A stretch of 64,000 nucleotides of DNA from Hyaloraphidium curvatum. Lineage: Eukaryota; Monoblepharomycota; Hyaloraphidiomycetes; Hyaloraphidiales; Hyaloraphidiaceae. The notes below the pieces were generated by a model. That model made no database searches. It saw only the letters and a program-made list of their open reading frames with translations, and was not told the DNA's origin. The position numbers were made by a program, and so were the translations under genes. The first letter of the stretch is position 1; each line of letters begins with the position of its first letter. The stretch lies in NCBI GenBank assembly GCA_025558095.1, contig JAIVFI010000002.1, positions 868,001 through 932,000 on the forward strand, read 5' to 3'. Shown in pieces: positions 21,266 to 29,334 of this stretch.

Positions 21266-22495
21266 ATGGGCCTCTTCGGATCCCGCCGGAGGCTAATCCT
21301 GCTCGGGTTGGCAGCCGCCGCGCTCGTCCTGCTCGCACGCGGGGCCACCGTCGCGGACTCTTCGAACGCGTCAGTTCAACGCGCCAACGACCCCGGAGCT
21401 TTCTCCGCGCCCGCAATCGAAAGTCTTGAACAGAAGCAGATGGCTTCGGTCGCGAATCGCGCCGGCGCATCTTCAGGCCTGAACCTGTCAGAGGCGTGCA
21501 ACGTGACCCTCGCTGTGCATCCCCAGTTCAAGGACGGTGTCGGCGCCCGGAACCGCAGGCGATTGCACCTCTTTATCCTCTCCTTTATCGCCAACTGCGG
21601 CTTCCTAAATCCCCACTACGCCTGGTACGATCATGCGAGGACTGCAGAGGAGGTGGCGGCATGGAATGCTCTCTTTGCGCTGCTCCCGAGCCGGAACACG
21701 GCCTGCACGGGAGCCTCGCAGGCCGAGGACGGCTGCTTTCGGGCAAACCACACCGGATGGGGCGATTTCGGGATGCTCCGGCGCGCGGCGGACTCGGCCT
21801 GCCGCGCAGCATCGCTAGCAGGGACGGACCGCGTGCTCCTCTCGGTATCGGAGCCGGCGATCGTTTTTGACGGCACGAAGTTGCTCGGCATGGCGCCGCC
21901 GATGCAGCCGTTCTTGCCGTGGATCGGCGAACCGCCCTGCCACGGGCAACCCGCGTCCGAGTGCGAGCCCGCCCGGATCCACGTGGCGGTGCACGTTCGG
22001 CGCGGAGATATTCTGGGGAACCCCAGGTTCAAAGGTGTCGCGCTGCCCAACTCGTACTACGTCGCCGTGTGCAACGCGATCGAGTGGGCCCTGGCGGAAA
22101 ACGGCTTGCCCGCCCCGCGGATCCGCATCTTTATGGATAGCGTCCCCGACTCGCTGGCACTGCTGCTCAACCTTTCGGACTTTGACGCCGTGCACGCCCC
22201 GCACACGCTCGAGGTCCGGGGCCAGGAGCACGCGCTGGAGGCGTTCAGGGCGCTCGTCCGCGCGGACATCCTCGTCACTTCGAATTCGGGCTTTTCGACG
22301 GTGCCGGCCATGCTGCACGACCAGGGCCGCGGCATTGTCATTATGCCCTTCAACCCGCCCGCGCCTCGACCGGACTTCTTCCTCGCTTTCGGGAACGAAA
22401 CCCGCGACGCTCCGAGGCTGAAGTACCATTTTGCAAGGTACAGGGCAGCGCTGGAGTGGCGTGCGAGCAGGAAAGGCGTCCCGGGGAGAACATGA
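21266..22495 (+). CDS. Fucosyltransferase-like glycosyltransferase, single domain
   Basis: One uninterrupted exon, about 409 aa. MGLFGSRRRLILLGLAAAAL gives a type II signal anchor with a basic cytosolic side. The lumenal part contains ARNRRRLHLF, WYDH, AEDGCF, the donor-site motif IHVAVHVRRGDILGNP, IRIFMDSVPD, LVRADILVTSNSGFSTVPAM and DFFLAFGNETRD. It aligns along its length with domain A of the three-domain GT transcribed divergently next door. HxRRGD plus a late SGFS loop are features of GDP-fucose-using GT-B enzymes, but family and acceptor are not certain. ATG 21266 is used because the frame upstream has only TTG; a nearby ATG at 21259 is out of frame. Confidence 0.8.
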   Translation: MGLFGSRRRLILLGLAAAALVLLARGATVADSSNASVQRANDPGAFSAPAIESLEQKQMASVANRAGASSGLNLSEACNVTLAVHPQFKDGVGARNRRRLHLFILSFIANCGFLNPHYAWYDHARTAEEVAAWNALFALLPSRNTACTGASQAEDGCFRANHTGWGDFGMLRRAADSACRAASLAGTDRVLLSVSEPAIVFDGTKLLGMAPPMQPFLPWIGEPPCHGQPASECEPARIHVAVHVRRGDILGNPRFKGVALPNSYYVAVCNAIEWALAENGLPAPRIRIFMDSVPDSLALLLNLSDFDAVHAPHTLEVRGQEHALEAFRALVRADILVTSNSGFSTVPAMLHDQGRGIVIMPFNPPAPRPDFFLAFGNETRDAPRLKYHFARYRAALEWRASRKGVPGRT

Positions 22496-23313
22496 CCCGA
22501 TCCCTCTCGCAAGCTGCGATTCGACGAAGCTGTGGTGTGCCCGCGGTCCCGGCATGCCGCCCGCCCTCCCACCCCTCAGCCGTGTTGCCGCCGCCGTCCC
22601 GCTTCATGTCCGCCATTTTGCTGTCCGCCGCCGTCGACCGTGGCTGCGCGGGAGGGGCGCCGAGGGGTGCAGCGCGTGAGGGAGGTCCGACGGGGAGCGG
22701 CGCCGGGTTGCCCCCACCGCGCCCCGTCCCGCCGCCGCGCCGCGCCGCCGCCGCACAGGAACACGCGCGCCGTCACCGCGGTGGTGACCGCCGCCTCCGG
22801 AACCCGCCCAGGTGGACGGGGAGCCCGGTTTGGGCGAGGGGGTGTTGGGCGCGCGCTCCACCCAAAATCTGGCAGGGATCTCACTACCCAGCATGCATTT
22901 CCCAGCGGGTTTTATTGCATGAAAAGCATGCTTCTGCATCTCAACGTCCGAATCCCGCGCGCCGCCGGCGGGCGTCCACGGGGGAAAGAACTGGGCGCGA
23001 AAAGTTATTGTAGCCTGCTGCCCTCTTGGTCGGGGCTCCGCCCCTCGCCCAGACCGCTCGCTACGCTCGCGGGGGCCCTCCGCGGCAAAAGCTTGCAGGC
23101 AGGTAGCGGCGGGAGACGTGCGTGCCTGCGGCGGCCGGGTACGTGCCCGCTAACGCGGGGCTCGCTGGCGCTCGCGGGGAAGCTTGCACGCAGGTAGCGG
23201 CGGGGGGAGCGACCTCCTGAGCCCAGCACCCAACCTGGAATCAGAGACCAATTCGCCGCGCGACCTGGAATCAGTGAACCAGACTCGGTGGTAGCAGGTT
23301 CTCGGGAGCGATT
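22496..23313. other. GC-rich intergenic region with several short repeats
   Basis: No convincing gene in 818 bp between two convergent GT genes. It holds a 24-nt direct repeat (23090-23113 and 23181-23204, one mismatch), one copy of a 37-nt repeat (23143-23179), and a doubled ACCTGGAATCAG motif near 23.23-23.27 kb. About 22880-22935 resembles, in inverted orientation, the 3' end of the pseudogene at 15925-15975. Frames here are shadows of GC bias. Confidence 0.5.
23143..23179 (+). repeat. 37-nt direct repeat, left copy
   Basis: Identical to 27635-27671 except for one base (CCCGCTAACGC here, CCCGCTGACGC there). The core is GGGGCTCGCTGGCGCTCGCG. A degenerate relative lies at about 23055-23090. 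The two good copies bracket the O-fucosyltransferase-like and exostosin genes. Confidence 0.8.
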
Positions 23314-24756
23314 TCATTCGAGATATCCGTCAATCCACGATGATCTCCATGATCGCCGCGGCCGCTTCGTCCCATTGTTCTCCTCAGGGTATGCCAGCGT
23401 AACCTTCACCGCCGTCCCGTCCTTCACCTGCCACTCCCCGTCCCACCATCCTCTCATTTCGATCGCCGACATCGTGAAACTGGACCTGGGGTCGCCGATA
23501 AAGTACGTCCCGTGGGACAGAATGATCTTGTCCAAAAAGGCGTGCGCAGACCACTGCGGCGGCCCCGGAAAGTAGGGGACGAGGAAGGGATGGAAAGGAT
23601 CCGGCGAAACGGGTAGAGGGGGATCCGCAGGAGGGATGTGAAAGGGGGTTTCCGTCGCCGCAGAGTCGTTCCGAACGACGGAAGCAGGGTCGCCGTCGTC
23701 CACATCCAAGATGCGCAGCTTCGCGACACGACGGCTTGCAGCTTCAACCGGGCGAAAGAACCGGCACCGCGAAATGCCGGCGACAATCTGCCGGAGCTCG
23801 TCATCATCCCCGTTCGTCGCGACGAAAACGGTCCAGTTGTCCGCCTTCCAGCTCCGCCGCAGGCTCTGCACGTCTTCGATGATCTTGTCCAGCCGTGGAA
23901 GGGGTTTGAAGTCGCCGCGACGGATGTGGAGCGCGATCCAGGGCTCCCCGTTCGGTGCGAGCAGCCCGCGAATGAACCGCCTCGCCGTCTCGAGGTAGCG
24001 TGGATAAGGATACCAAGGACACGGCTTCGTACGCCACGGCGGTGTGGGAGCGCCAACAAGAAAGCTGCTGCCGATCACGAGCACCCGCTTTGACGCATAC
24101 GGTTCCTGGGCCAGTTGCTCGCCCATTTCGCCGCCGTTCCCCGCGTACTTACCGCGCGAAAGGAACATGTAGCCGCCATCGCCGCAGTTGCTGTCGACGA
24201 TGCACTTTGTCAGATTTGCGTAGGTCCAGTTGCGCAGCTGGCCAAAGTCAATGTCGTGGAACTTTTCCCCAACTGGACGGTCCCGGACGTGCACGACATG
24301 GTCCGTGGTCCTGTTGAAAATCGGCTCCACGTCGTCGTACTCTGCGATCCGCAGGCCGCACTTTTCCATGTGCGACGTGTCGAAGAAGCTCGAGCAAGGT
24401 GCAAAGATGCGCCAGGTCATCTGCCAATGCGGGAGCACAAGGGTGCGGTTCAGGCGATTCGCGAGGTACAGCAGCAGGGGCGCGGCGTAGTAGCCGTTGC
24501 TGAAGTAGCCGTAGGCCCCCGAAGTGACGACGAACTTCTCGTCGGGGCCGAACGTTCGCCTCGAAGCGGGTCGCGCGCGAGGCATACTGGCCGCTGCCGG
24601 CCTGCTCGCCTCCAAAGCATTGCGATCCGGGCCGAGAAGAAGCAGACCGGCGGCCAGAAACGCTAAGACCAAGGCGGCCGCCGCCGCCAGATGCGGCAAC
24701 CGGACGGTCGCGGCCATGGGACTGTCTCGGATTTCACGCCGCCGGTCCTCCCACAT
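23314..24756 (-). CDS. O-fucosyltransferase-like glycosyltransferase
   Basis: Single exon, 480 aa. N-terminal anchor HLAAAAALVLAFLAAGLLLL (type II). Features resembling the GDP-fucose protein O-fucosyltransferase superfamily, in order, are FSNGYYAAPLLLYLANRLNR then TLVLPHW (acceptor/nucleotide domain), EPWIALHIRRGDF (donor phosphate-binding HxRRGD), WTVFVATNGDDDEL, and LSHGTYFIGDPRSSFTMSAI (C-terminal loop that seals the donor site). Several NxT/S sites fit a lumenal protein. It lies 210 bp downstream of, and co-directional with, the exostosin gene. Which protein or glycan is fucosylated, and whether the donor is GDP-fucose at all, cannot be read here. Confidence 0.75.
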   Translation of the reverse strand: MWEDRRREIRDSPMAATVRLPHLAAAAALVLAFLAAGLLLLGPDRNALEASRPAAASMPRARPASRRTFGPDEKFVVTSGAYGYFSNGYYAAPLLLYLANRLNRTLVLPHWQMTWRIFAPCSSFFDTSHMEKCGLRIAEYDDVEPIFNRTTDHVVHVRDRPVGEKFHDIDFGQLRNWTYANLTKCIVDSNCGDGGYMFLSRGKYAGNGGEMGEQLAQEPYASKRVLVIGSSFLVGAPTPPWRTKPCPWYPYPRYLETARRFIRGLLAPNGEPWIALHIRRGDFKPLPRLDKIIEDVQSLRRSWKADNWTVFVATNGDDDELRQIVAGISRCRFFRPVEAASRRVAKLRILDVDDGDPASVVRNDSAATETPFHIPPADPPLPVSPDPFHPFLVPYFPGPPQWSAHAFLDKIILSHGTYFIGDPRSSFTMSAIEMRGWWDGEWQVKDGTAVKVTLAYPEENNGTKRPRRSWRSSWIDGYLE

Positions 24757-24966
24757 GGATTATGCCGACCTCGGTGCAGGTCCCGATTTAGACGAGGACT
24801 CTCCAATGCTGGCTGAGCCTCTCGGGCGGCTCGCGATGAGCATAACTTGGCTCTGCGACTCTGGCGGCGGTAGCGGGGCGTGAGTGAACGATTGAACTTG
24901 TATTGACGACCGGACCCGCCACCAACAGCGCCCTGGAATCCGGAGCGGTCGCGCTTACGGGGAAGG

Positions 24967-27369
24967 CTACACGGCGACCCGGCGTGGGCGAAACTTCTCT
25001 ACGAACAGCCCCCTGCCCGCCCTCTTCCACGCCTCCTCCCACCCGCCCCTGAGCGAGCCGGCGGCCCGATCCACAGCGTCCTTCTCCCGCCAGTACCTCG
25101 GGCCCCCAACCGCGGGCCCCCGCGACTCGGCGTACCCGATCCCCAGGCCATCCCTGCCCCGCGACTCGAGGAGGTACGAGCAGGGAGGGAACGCGAGCGC
25201 GGTGCCGTTCATGTGCCGCACCGCGAGCAGCGATATCGTCTCGGGATTGCAGCCCCGTTCTTTGGGGCACCTCCAGAGCAGTCCGATCGCAGAGGCGGGG
25301 TCTGAGTTGGAGAAGAGCGAGGAAACGCCGAGGAGCGCAGGGGCGAGGCGGCGCGGAAAGGCGGTGTGGCGGTCGTTGATGCCCCCCCAGTGCTCCGCAT
25401 CGGGGACAAAGACCGCGTCGCGGTCGACCTCGGCCATCAGACCCAGCGGGGGGTGGGGTGCAATCCAGAGCATGTCCGGTCTGGTTCTGACTACGGTTTG
25501 GTAGCGCTGTCCGGCGCTGCGTTCCCGGTCCAGGATCGCGCGCCAGCACTCCCTATAGTTGAAGTAGTTGCCGAGCATCGAGGCCACCGTCTGGTTCTCG
25601 AGCAGCGGGAGCACCGCATCGGCGGCTGGGAATGTGGCGTGCAGCGCGTTCCGGTCGCGGCCCGAGGCGTCGATGCGCATCCACTCCAGGCCGGGGAGGT
25701 CCGCAACCAGGCGAGCGACCTGCTTTCTGTACACTGCATCGGCGACAACGATGTACGCAAACACGTCCACGCGCCACTGCGCGTCGTCGGTGGGCCAGGG
25801 AGCCTTCAGGCCGCCTAGCAAGTTGGACACGATCGATGAAAAGGTGTCGTTGAAGCTGCGAGCTCCGCCGACAATGCACACGGCTGCCGTGTAGGGTTGA
25901 ATAGGTAGGTCGGCATTGGGATCCTCGAAGGGCCCTGGAGCGGTGGGAGATGCGACTGCGGAAGTACGGGCGCTGGGAAGCGTGGCGCCCGTGTGTGCTG
26001 CCTGCCGCGCCAAATGCATGGCGATGCCAACCGTGCTCTCCAGCTCGTGGTAATAAGAAGCCAGGTGCGCGTGGCAGAATGCCAGTGCTTTTCTCCTCTT
26101 CTTCTTGTGTTCTCCGGCCGCATACAGGGCGCGCAGGGTCGGTATGACCTCCTTGAGGTCCTCTGCCTCCCTGAAGCGCACGCCGTAGGATTCAAATGGC
26201 GCGATCTGCTCAAACGGAGGTACCAGTTGGTCCTGAATGAGGACCGGCACGGCCCCGCTGCAAATGACCTCGACGTAGCGGAGGCTGTACTGCAGATCGC
26301 CGGAAAGGATCAGGGAGAAAACCGAAGACGACAGCAGCTCAAGGTAGTTGAACCTCTTCGCTTCCTGTTCGTTGGCGCTGTCCACGAGTACAATTCCCTC
26401 TGTTTGGTTTGTCGGCAGCAGCTCTTTGATGCGCTTCCTCGCCTTGCCCTTCCGGAAGCTCGCCATGAACGTCAAGAACCAGCGGTAGCCGTCCGGGTCT
26501 TTGAAAGCGGCAGGGCGCTTGACGGGCTCGGCGGGCAAGCCTGCTTTAGCAGTCTCCGCAAAGGGCGGCAGCACTCCGGTCCACGCGTAACCGAACTCGG
26601 GCCTGTATCTGTAGCCCTCAGGCCGGGGCGGGACCAAAGCCGGAGGCATGGATATGTGCCGTGAGGGATCGAAAAAGCTCTTCTTGACCTCCTTATCCGC
26701 CAGAATAAACCTCGGATCCTCCCAAGGTAGCTTTTCGTGCTTGGCGGTCCAGTCGGTCCAGTTGTTTCTCCACCAGAACACGTGTTCCCATTCGTAAGTG
26801 CTCATTAGGAACGCTTTCGTGTGAGCGGGCATCTCTGCGAGTAGCTCCAATGACCTCTCGAGCGTCTCGAATAGGCAGTAATGTCCCGGCACGGCGTAGT
26901 TACGCTCCTTCCCTCCGTATTCAGGAAAGTGGACGTTCCGGGCCAGGAAGGGCGGGAGCATGGCCAAGACTGCCTCGGAAGGATACTCTGTCCTCTGTGG
27001 GTGGTTCGCAAAGAACACGTACGCCACGGATCCGTCGAGATTGAACGCGCACTCCCGGAGCTCTGGCCAGCGAGAGAGCGCTTGCTCCATCGAGAGGAGG
27101 AAGAACTTGGGGCCGCTCCCGCCCGAGCTCCGCTGCTGGAGCAGAGCGAGAGGAGATTGTTCGGAAGAACTGGGACGGATGGGATCCGGAGCACATCGCG
27201 CCGACGCTTCCGCAAGTTCCGGTGGGGGATCCGGTTGGGCAAACGCGTCCCGTTCGTCGCTCCGCCGTCCCTCCGCAGCAAAGTCCGGGCGTCCAAGGGA
27301 AGCAAGGGTACCGAATAGCGCCGAGAGCACCAGTATCAGCAGGAGGCCATGAAGTCGCCACCCGGACAT
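24967..27369 (-). CDS. Exostosin (GT47)-like domain fused to a second putative glycosyltransferase domain
   Basis: Single exon, about 800 aa from MSGWRLHGLLLILVLSALFG. The frame is open to 27624, but the matching relic at 16789 supports this start. The N-terminal half is exostosin-like: AYVFFANHPQ, EWEHVFWWRNNW, FLTFMASFRKGKARKRI, and SVFSLILSGDLQYSLRYVEV then CSGAVPVLIQDQLVPPFE, the conserved GT47 nucleotide-binding region. After a Pro/Ala linker a separate domain begins AAVCIVGGARSFNDTFSSIV and includes DVFAYIVVADAVY, YQTVVRTRPDMLWIA and FVPDAEHWGGINDRHTAFPR. Its RxRPD and DxH-type motifs suggest another GT, but I cannot name the family. GT47 enzymes build heparan- or wall-type polysaccharides elsewhere. 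Confidence 0.75.
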   Translation of the reverse strand: MSGWRLHGLLLILVLSALFGTLASLGRPDFAAEGRRSDERDAFAQPDPPPELAEASARCAPDPIRPSSSEQSPLALLQQRSSGGSGPKFFLLSMEQALSRWPELRECAFNLDGSVAYVFFANHPQRTEYPSEAVLAMLPPFLARNVHFPEYGGKERNYAVPGHYCLFETLERSLELLAEMPAHTKAFLMSTYEWEHVFWWRNNWTDWTAKHEKLPWEDPRFILADKEVKKSFFDPSRHISMPPALVPPRPEGYRYRPEFGYAWTGVLPPFAETAKAGLPAEPVKRPAAFKDPDGYRWFLTFMASFRKGKARKRIKELLPTNQTEGIVLVDSANEQEAKRFNYLELLSSSVFSLILSGDLQYSLRYVEVICSGAVPVLIQDQLVPPFEQIAPFESYGVRFREAEDLKEVIPTLRALYAAGEHKKKRRKALAFCHAHLASYYHELESTVGIAMHLARQAAHTGATLPSARTSAVASPTAPGPFEDPNADLPIQPYTAAVCIVGGARSFNDTFSSIVSNLLGGLKAPWPTDDAQWRVDVFAYIVVADAVYRKQVARLVADLPGLEWMRIDASGRDRNALHATFPAADAVLPLLENQTVASMLGNYFNYRECWRAILDRERSAGQRYQTVVRTRPDMLWIAPHPPLGLMAEVDRDAVFVPDAEHWGGINDRHTAFPRRLAPALLGVSSLFSNSDPASAIGLLWRCPKERGCNPETISLLAVRHMNGTALAFPPCSYLLESRGRDGLGIGYAESRGPAVGGPRYWREKDAVDRAAGSLRGGWEEAWKRAGRGLFVEKFRPRRVAV

Positions 27370-27634
27370 GTCGGCTACAAGGAGAAACATGCGAAAGGCA
27401 TCCCCCACGGACGAGACGATCGGGCAGGGACCTGGCGAGGGACCGCACGTGCAATGCGATGGAATCGATGCCGCAGCAGGATTCAACGAAACATTCCATC
27501 GAAGCGTTCCATCGAAGCGGTCCGAGCTCAATGCCACGTGTACGAGCACGCCCATATCGCCGCCGCCCAGTGCGAAGAAGCCACGATTCTCCCGCAGCCA
27601 CCATCTCCGATCTCCGCCGCCCACTAGAGCCCCT

Positions 27635-27671
27635 GTGCCCGCTGACGCGGGGCTCGCTGGCGCTCGCGGGG
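27635..27671 (+). repeat. 37-nt direct repeat, right copy
   Basis: Partner of 23143-23179 on the same strand, one mismatch. The following bases (CCGCTCCGCGGCAAAGC, then GCAGCGGCGGGG) resemble what follows the degenerate copy near 23080, so the repeated unit is longer than the perfectly matched core. Confidence 0.8.
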
Positions 27672-27744
27672 CCGCTCCGCGGCAAAGCTACATGGGAGGC
27701 AGCGGCGGGGACGCGGATCAGACTTCCGCAGCGCAATTTTAAGT

Positions 27745-27838
27745 CAGTGTCCGTTCGCGCACCAATGTAGAGTCACAGCGGTGCCAGCTAGCAGTGTCCG
27801 TTCGCGCACCAATGTAGAGTCACAGCCGTGCCAGCTAG
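27745..27838 (+). repeat. 47-bp tandem duplication
   Basis: Two adjacent 47-nt copies (27745-27791 and 27792-27838) each begin CAGTGTCCGTTCGCGCACCA and differ at a single base (CAGCGGTG versus CAGCCGTG). They lie 8 bp beyond the dihydroorotase stop, in its 3' UTR/terminator zone, at the border between the GT island and the housekeeping block. Confidence 0.9.
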
Positions 27839-27846
27839 CATGCCCG

Positions 27847-29186
27847 CTATGAGAGACTCCACGACAGAGTTTGCCCGGCCAGGAACGGCACGAGTGATGC
27901 TTCCTTCCCCTCGTCGTCGACGTACTTCAGCTCGTCCGGGACCACGAACGGCTGGCGCACCAGCCGGATGGTTTCCCGCTTCTGCCCCGAGCCAAATCCG
28001 TAAAATCGGCGGCCGTGGTGGCACGCAAAGTCTTCGAGGCGGTCGAACGCGCCTATGCGGTCCAGGATGTCGGCGAGGTACTGCATCGTGAACGCAGAAG
28101 TGAATACGCCCGCGTTGGACACAGCCGCCTCTTTCTGGCTTTTCGGATGCGGTGCCGAGTCGGTCCCCAGGAAGAAGCGGGGGTGACCTGGGGATGGTGC
28201 GGGAAACCGTTAATAGACGCCCTGCATTCGATGCCACCACATCCCTCTTAAGTCCCGCTACCAAGAGCTCAGATACCGTTGTAGTCATTATTTCAAGATT
28301 CTCGTCACGGGCAGTGCCGAAGAAGTTGCTGTCGATCATCGCTCCCAAGCCACCCATCCACCCATACTACTCACCCGAGCGGACGGTTTCCTGCAGCGCC
28401 TTCCTGTCCTCGGGCAGCTTGGCCACGGGTTTGCAGAAGTTATGCCGATTTGCCGCCCAGTCGTCTATGACGAGGTGGAGGTGGTGCACCGTGATGGTGC
28501 ACCCCACAGTGTCGCCCAAAGACTTGACGGTATCGACAGCGGCCTTGCTCGTGGCGTGCTCGAGAACAATTTTGAGCTTCGGGAAGTCCTTGTGGAGCTG
28601 CACAAGGTGCCCGAGGAACTTCTCCTCGGCGTTCAGAATGGTAATGCCCTGCCGGCACCCGTCAGCCTCTGACTGGTGGGCGGCGCACACCCTGCTCACG
28701 TTGTCGTGGTCGCTGGGAACCTCGCCGTGCAGATTCAGGACCATGCCGTGCTCCTCCATCGCCCGGAAAACGTCGTAGTACGCCGTGTAGCTTTCGATCC
28801 CGCTCTCCGAGTTGGTCGTCACCCCTCTCGGATACGACTTGACGCCCCTGACGCCGGCTTGGGCGGCGGCGGCAATCTCCTGCGGCGTCAGCTCCGGTCC
28901 GAGGTAGAGCGTCATGAGAAAGTCGACGCCGGGCGCGAGGGCCTCCAGCTCCGCCTTGTAGGCCAGCGCCGCCTTTGCGCTCGCCACCGGCGGCTTCAAG
29001 TTCGGCTGCAAGCGGCCTGCTTCATCAGCGGCGCCTCCAGAGCCGGATTCCGCGCCGGCGCACCATCACGTAGGCAAGGTTAGCGCCACCCTGCCGGACC
29101 ATCGGCGTGACGTGGCGCATCATGGCCCCTTGCCGGAGGTGCGTGTGAAAGTCATCCGCAAACGGCACGACGAGCTCGTCCGGCAT
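27847..29186 (-). CDS. URA4: Dihydroorotase, PyrC type
   Basis: Three exons. The metal-binding HxH is in FADDFHTHLRQGAM. An intron falls inside the conserved AYVM-PNLKPPV. Then GVKSYPRGVTTNSESG carries the carboxylated-lysine signature (VKSYP), followed by HGEVPSD, KIVLEHATSKAAV, ITVHHLHLVIDD and FFLGTDSAPHP with the catalytic Asp. The end is LVPFLAGQTLSWSLS. It closes dihydroorotate in de novo pyrimidine synthesis. The second intron (28374-28188, 187 nt) is about three times the usual length here; splicing through it gives VRSGHPRFFLGTDSAPHP. The start MPDELVVPFADDF follows an in-frame TAA upstream. Confidence 0.95.
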
Positions 29187-29334
29187 TGTGGCCTTGGAAG
29201 GCGGCGACGCTTTGGGCGAACCTTTGATGACTTCCCTCAGACTTTATTCGTACTGCTTTTGAGAGCGCGACGGTCACAAACGCGCCTAGCCCGCGCGCCT
29301 CTGTTCTTGGGGAGCGGGCAGCCCAGGTGCAACG

